This document shows positions 21,215 through 23,960 of a stretch of 23,960 nt of DNA, one piece after another. The translations under genes were made by a program, and so were the position numbers. This stretch comes from a virus, in IMG/VR virus record IMGVR_UViG_3300036770_005159, positions 1 to 23,960 of that record; one strand, given 5' to 3'. The stretch's first letter is position 1. Every line of letters begins with the position of its first letter. The notes beneath the pieces were generated by a model. It was not told the DNA's origin. It searched no databases and was given only the letters and a program-made list of their open reading frames with translations.

Positions 21215-21967
21215 TCAGGGCGACGTCGAGAGACGTCGACGGGCGGCGAGGATCGCGCCGCCGAGACCGGCGATCCACAGAGCTACGAATCCGAGTGACC
21301 TGTCGCCACCGGTGGTGGGAAGTTTCGGTGTGTCAGGCGGCGGTGTCGTTGTGGTGGGCGGTGCTGTCGTTTCAGGCACGGTCGTTGTGGTCGACGTCGT
21401 CCCAGGTGGCCGCGTGGGAGGCGGTGGCGGTGTCGTGGGTGGTGTTGTCGTCGTCGGTGAGACGGTCGTCTCGGGAACAGTCGTCGGAGGGACGGTCGTC
21501 GTCGGAGGGACGGTCGTCGTCGGAGGGACGGTCGTCGGTGGTGTTGGTGCTTCGCAAACGTGCGAGAGAACGAACTTGACCTTCGACCCACCCGGCTCGT
21601 ACACGGCGGCCGACCCCTCCTTCGTCAGGTCGGTGATGGTGAATCCGTCCGGCACCGCGACGAACACGTTGTCAAGTTGCCCAGCGTTGAGAACCATGTC
21701 CCGTAGGAGCACAGTCACGGTGGTGCCATCAAGGTTCAAGTCCATCGAGACGAACTGATAATCCCCGCCGTTCGGAGTGAGAACGAAATGCCACCAGTCG
21801 CCCTCCGGTGGACAATCCGAGTCCGTTTCTGCTCGATCGTTGTGCAGTTCGACCTGACCCGTGCTGAGTTCGATCTCGTTGTCGTTGGACGCTGACGCTT
21901 CCGTTGTCGAGTGGTGGAGCGAGTACGTGAGCAGGCCGACGAGCAGGAACTTGACGGTGGTTTTCAT
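21215..21967 (-). CDS. LPXTG wall-anchored Thr/Pro-rich surface protein
   Basis: A 250-aa exported protein. A signal peptide covers about residues 1-25 (MKTTVKFLLVGLLTYSLHHS). The body (30-138) is a beta-rich domain with Cys52 and Cys138. A Thr/Pro linker follows (140-212, Val-Pro-Pro-Thr-Thr units encoded partly by an 18-bp tandem repeat), then the sorting signal LPTTG at 216-220, a hydrophobic helix (225-240) and an Arg-rich tail. Sortase should attach it to the cell wall. AAGGA lies six bases before the ATG. In a phage this could alter the lysogen's surface; a virion role is possible but less natural. Confidence 0.85.
   Translation of the reverse strand: MKTTVKFLLVGLLTYSLHHSTTEASASNDNEIELSTGQVELHNDRAETDSDCPPEGDWWHFVLTPNGGDYQFVSMDLNLDGTTVTVLLRDMVLNAGQLDNVFVAVPDGFTITDLTKEGSAAVYEPGGSKVKFVLSHVCEAPTPPTTVPPTTTVPPTTTVPPTTVPETTVSPTTTTPPTTPPPPPTRPPGTTSTTTTVPETTAPPTTTTPPPDTPKLPTTGGDRSLGFVALWIAGLGGAILAARRRLSTSP
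21484..21535. repeat. 18-bp tandem repeat in Thr/Pro linker
   Basis: About three copies of the unit GGAGGGACGGTCGTCGTC on the plus strand. In the coding sense they give Val-Pro-Pro-Thr-Thr-Thr repeats of the LPXTG protein. Copy number may vary by slippage. Confidence 0.75.
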
Positions 21968-21983
21968 GGGTGGTCCTTGGGGG

Positions 21984-22190
21984 CTAGAGGACTAGGTCCG
22001 ACTGGTCTTCCGTTGCGGTTGCCTCCAAGTAGTTGCGCGCCTCTTTCACGATGAGTTCGATCGCGGCGGCGACACCGGAGGTGATCGCCGCTTTCCACAC
22101 CGGCCAGCCACCAAGAAGTGAGGCCGCTGGAACGATGCCGAGTGCGTGATAAACGAACGTGACGAGAATGCGATGAATGAGACGCCACAT
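21984..22190 (-). CDS. Small membrane protein, holin candidate
   Basis: A 68-aa protein with two probable membrane helices: 'ILVTFVYHALGIVPAASLLG' near 8-27 and 'AAITSGVAAAIELIV' near 34-48. It then has a charged helix with 'KEARNYLEA' and an acidic end. Size, topology and position directly after the endolysin fit a holin, which opens the membrane for the lytic enzyme. AAAGGA lies six bases before the ATG. The call rests on topology and neighbourhood; no family motif is certain. Confidence 0.65.
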   Translation of the reverse strand: MWRLIHRILVTFVYHALGIVPAASLLGGWPVWKAAITSGVAAAIELIVKEARNYLEATATEDQSDLVL

Positions 22191-22205
22191 GGCGAGTCCT
22201 TTCGG

Positions 22206-22775
22206 TTACGCCCGCAGGCTTGGAAACACTTTCAATGCCTCCTCGACTGCTGGCGGGAACTCGTCCCCGCAGACGTAGCGGATGTGCCACGGCTCTGCGT
22301 TCGCCCCTGACTCCACCTCCCAGGTGAAGCCGTACTTCACGACCGGTGACAACAGCGGGTGCGGGCCGAGCATCCACGCCAACCGATCACCAGACGCTCC
22401 GGCGATGTCGATGGCGAGACCCCATCCGTGGTTCGAGGTGCCAGGAACCGCCGACGGTGCCTTCCCCCGTTTCAGCCAATACGTCTTCCCGTTCCATCTT
22501 CGAGTGACGACCGGAACCCGCAGAGTCGGATACGGGGAGTACCGGTCGTTGAACATGACCAGTTGTGTGCCATAGGGGCGATAGGTGCCGACCGATTGCA
22601 GGTTGACCCCGGAGAAGAACGCTTCGAGTTGCAGACAGTTGAAGGCGGTGGCGGCCAGATGATGCATCTGACCTCGGGTGCCGTTGAGTGAGCGAAGCAG
22701 AGTCGACGGGATGTATCCGTTGGCGTGGCCGTCGAGGTCGGTGGGCATGATGATTGGAAGCACGGGATAGGTCAT
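22206..22775 (-). CDS. M15-family peptidase, endolysin candidate
   Basis: A 189-aa D,D-/L,D-carboxypeptidase-like enzyme (VanY/M15). Zinc ligands and catalytic residues are visible: 'TSNHGWGLAIDI' at 113-124 (His116, Asp123), and 'EPWHIRY' at 161-167 (Glu161, His164). 'GTYRPYGTQ' at 63-71 is the substrate-side motif. It should cut peptide cross-links in peptidoglycan. No cell-wall-binding domain or signal peptide is present, so release through the neighbouring holin candidate is likely. The ATG overlaps the stop of the upstream gene (ATGA). It could also be a virion-associated lysin. Confidence 0.88.
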   Translation of the reverse strand: MTYPVLPIIMPTDLDGHANGYIPSTLLRSLNGTRGQMHHLAATAFNCLQLEAFFSGVNLQSVGTYRPYGTQLVMFNDRYSPYPTLRVPVVTRRWNGKTYWLKRGKAPSAVPGTSNHGWGLAIDIAGASGDRLAWMLGPHPLLSPVVKYGFTWEVESGANAEPWHIRYVCGDEFPPAVEEALKVFPSLRA

Positions 22776-23110
22776 GTCGGGTCCGTTGGTGCGGCCACGA
22801 TGCGGATCAGTGGCGGGTCGTTGGGTCGGAATACTCGATCTCGATCACCACCGTCTCGGGCGTAGAGCCACATCTGGTAGACGCCGGGAGTGAGGTCAAG
22901 TTCGTCGACATCCCATGAGATCCGAATGTTCGGTTCGGTGGCTGAACCCACGATGTTCGTGCTTTTCGTCAATACGGTGGCACCGTCTTGGGTGAGTTTC
23001 ACCGTGAACGTGAACCCGGTCGAGAAGTCGATCACGGCTCCCGTTGAGTCTTTCCAGATGATGTCGGTGCCGGGGTTCTCGGTGTCGGCGACGTAGGTGA
23101 GTTCGCTCAT
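22772..23110 (-). CDS. Small Ig-like tail/baseplate protein
   Basis: A 112-aa all-beta protein with 'TVKLTQDGATVLTKSTNIVG', 'NIRISWDVDELDLTPGVYQMWLYARDGGD', read in parts, and a final strand 'PLIRIVAAP'. This pattern matches the N-terminal domains of baseplate/BppU-type proteins that appear in tails of Gram-positive phages. ATG 23110 follows GAAAGG at five bases; another ATG is three bases upstream. It lies between the repeat fibre and the lysin, so a tail-tip or fibre accessory role is likely. Confidence 0.65.
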   Translation of the reverse strand: MSELTYVADTENPGTDIIWKDSTGAVIDFSTGFTFTVKLTQDGATVLTKSTNIVGSATEPNIRISWDVDELDLTPGVYQMWLYARDGGDRDRVFRPNDPPLIRIVAAPTDPT

Positions 23111-23119
23111 CATGACCTT

Positions 23120-23960
23120 TCAGTCGTGCGACTTGATTGGTGATTCCACGCCGACGATCGCGGCGGGTTCTTTCCAGGAGACACGTCGAGCCACCCCGAC
23201 CGGAGTGCGGCGAGGTTCTCGATACGACACGACGGACGTTTCACGCCATGGAGGCAGACGCAGAAACGCCGGTCGAGTGGCACCACCGACGGCGACAGCG
23301 GTGGAGATGCCGACGCCTGTTGCGACTCGTCGACGTACCAACGTGACGATCGTGTCTTGGGTTCCTTGACCGGTTGCGGCGGCTGAACGCACCACGACCA
23401 ACTCGAAGGTGGCGGTGCTTGTCCCGGTCGCCGATCCGGTCGCGGCTCGCGGGGCAACATGCAGACCCGAGACACTCTCGGTGCTTGTACCGGTCGCTAA
23501 CGCGGTACGAGGCCGAACCGTCTGACCGTTCGCTGTTTCCGCACCCACACCGGAACTGCTCGCAGTCCGTGGGGCCACATGGGCACCGCTCGCGGCTTGG
23601 GTGCCGGCCCCCGTCGATGTTGCGGTAGTGGCGGTGATGCGTTGACCGGTGGCTGTCTCGGTGCTGGTGCCGCTGGCGGTGGCAGACCTCGGGGCCACAT
23701 GAACGCCGACCGCTTGCTCGGTGCCGACACCAACCCCGGAAGCAGTACGCGAGACACCGTTCGAGCCGATGGCGGATTGCGATCCGACACCCACCCCGCT
23801 AGCGGTTCTCGGAACAGTGTGAGCACCGGTGGAGGACTCGGTGCCGACACCGATGCCGGTTGCCGTCCGTCGGACTGCCAGCAGGCCGCTGGCCGTCTCG
23901 GTACTGGTGCCGGAGGCGGTGGCGGTGCGGAACACCCCGGCCACACCAGTCGCCGTCTCG
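23120..23960 (-). CDS. Repeat-built tail fibre protein (partial at 5' end)
   Basis: The open frame runs off the right edge, so the true start is outside; the GTG at 23944 lies inside a repeat and is not the start. The visible 279 codons contain at least 11 tandem units of exactly 20 residues, with the consensus x-hydrophobic-x-x-x-Arg-Thr-Ala-(T/S)-x-x-Gly-x-(G/S)-(T/S)-(E/Q)-x-x-x-Gly. The last ~60 residues are non-repeat, Pro/Arg-rich. Such Gly/Ser/Thr repeats suit a beta-solenoid or fibrous shaft. It lies just upstream of the tail accessory and lysis genes, where fibre genes sit. The adhesin end cannot be told from this piece. Confidence 0.75.
   Translation of the reverse strand, partial: ETATGVAGVFRTATASGTSTETASGLLAVRRTATGIGVGTESSTGAHTVPRTASGVGVGSQSAIGSNGVSRTASGVGVGTEQAVGVHVAPRSATASGTSTETATGQRITATTATSTGAGTQAASGAHVAPRTASSSGVGAETANGQTVRPRTALATGTSTESVSGLHVAPRAATGSATGTSTATFELVVVRSAAATGQGTQDTIVTLVRRRVATGVGISTAVAVGGATRPAFLRLPPWRETSVVSYREPRRTPVGVARRVSWKEPAAIVGVESPIKSHD

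Noticed and set aside
21484-21535. CRISPR-like short repeats
   Set aside because: Tandem 18-bp units without spacers, coding for the Thr/Pro stalk.

Overview
This window is a 24 kb piece of a temperate, siphovirus-like tailed phage (or prophage) that infects an actinobacterium. The DNA is GC-rich. An HK97-type head module (terminase, portal, prohead protease, major capsid, connector, tail tube) and a tyrosine integrase show that it is a temperate tailed phage. A WhiB-family regulator, found only in Actinobacteria and their phages, and an LPXTG-anchored Thr/Pro-rich surface protein point to the host phylum. The Val-Pro-Thr-Thr style linkers recall Acidimicrobiia-like proteins, but that is only an impression. 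No rRNA, insertion sequence or CRISPR array is seen.

Nearly every gene is on the minus strand, so transcription runs from high to low coordinates. Read in that direction: (a) 23960-20770, the end of the tail and lysis region: a fibre protein of 20-residue repeats that runs off the window, a small Ig-like tail protein, an M15 peptidase endolysin, a holin-like membrane protein, an LPXTG protein and a secreted protein. (b) 20652-18747, a small DNA-binding-like protein, a metallophosphoesterase and two small proteins, closed by a strong UUCG-loop terminator. (c) 18746-15436, the integration and recombination block: likely attP region, integrase, zinc-ribbon protein, excisionase-like HTH and RecB-like nuclease. 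(d) 15430-14071, a genetic-switch region: the only plus-strand gene, an XRE repressor candidate, diverges from a minus-strand HTH gene. (e) 14071-8415, early genes: OB-fold-like protein, a tRNA-like element, small proteins, WhiB regulator, Hjc-like nuclease, RHH protein, primase-polymerase/RepA helicase, an iteron-like repeat cluster and an HNH nuclease. (f) 8313-12, ParB-methyltransferase, TerS, TerL, a 47-aa membrane protein, portal, protease, capsid, connector and tail tube, continuing off the left edge.

Genes are packed with ATGA, GTGA and TGATG overlaps that imply long translationally coupled operons. The late module leaves at the left edge after the tail tube, and the right edge holds the distal tail genes. 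The missing part is therefore probably the tail chaperones, tape measure and minor tail proteins, which would join the two ends if the genome is circular or circularly permuted. The least ordinary items are the iteron-like GGTCCCC cluster inside a short ORF, the tRNA-like fold at 13279-13347, the 20-residue repeat fibre, and the pair of secreted or wall-anchored proteins inside the lysis region.
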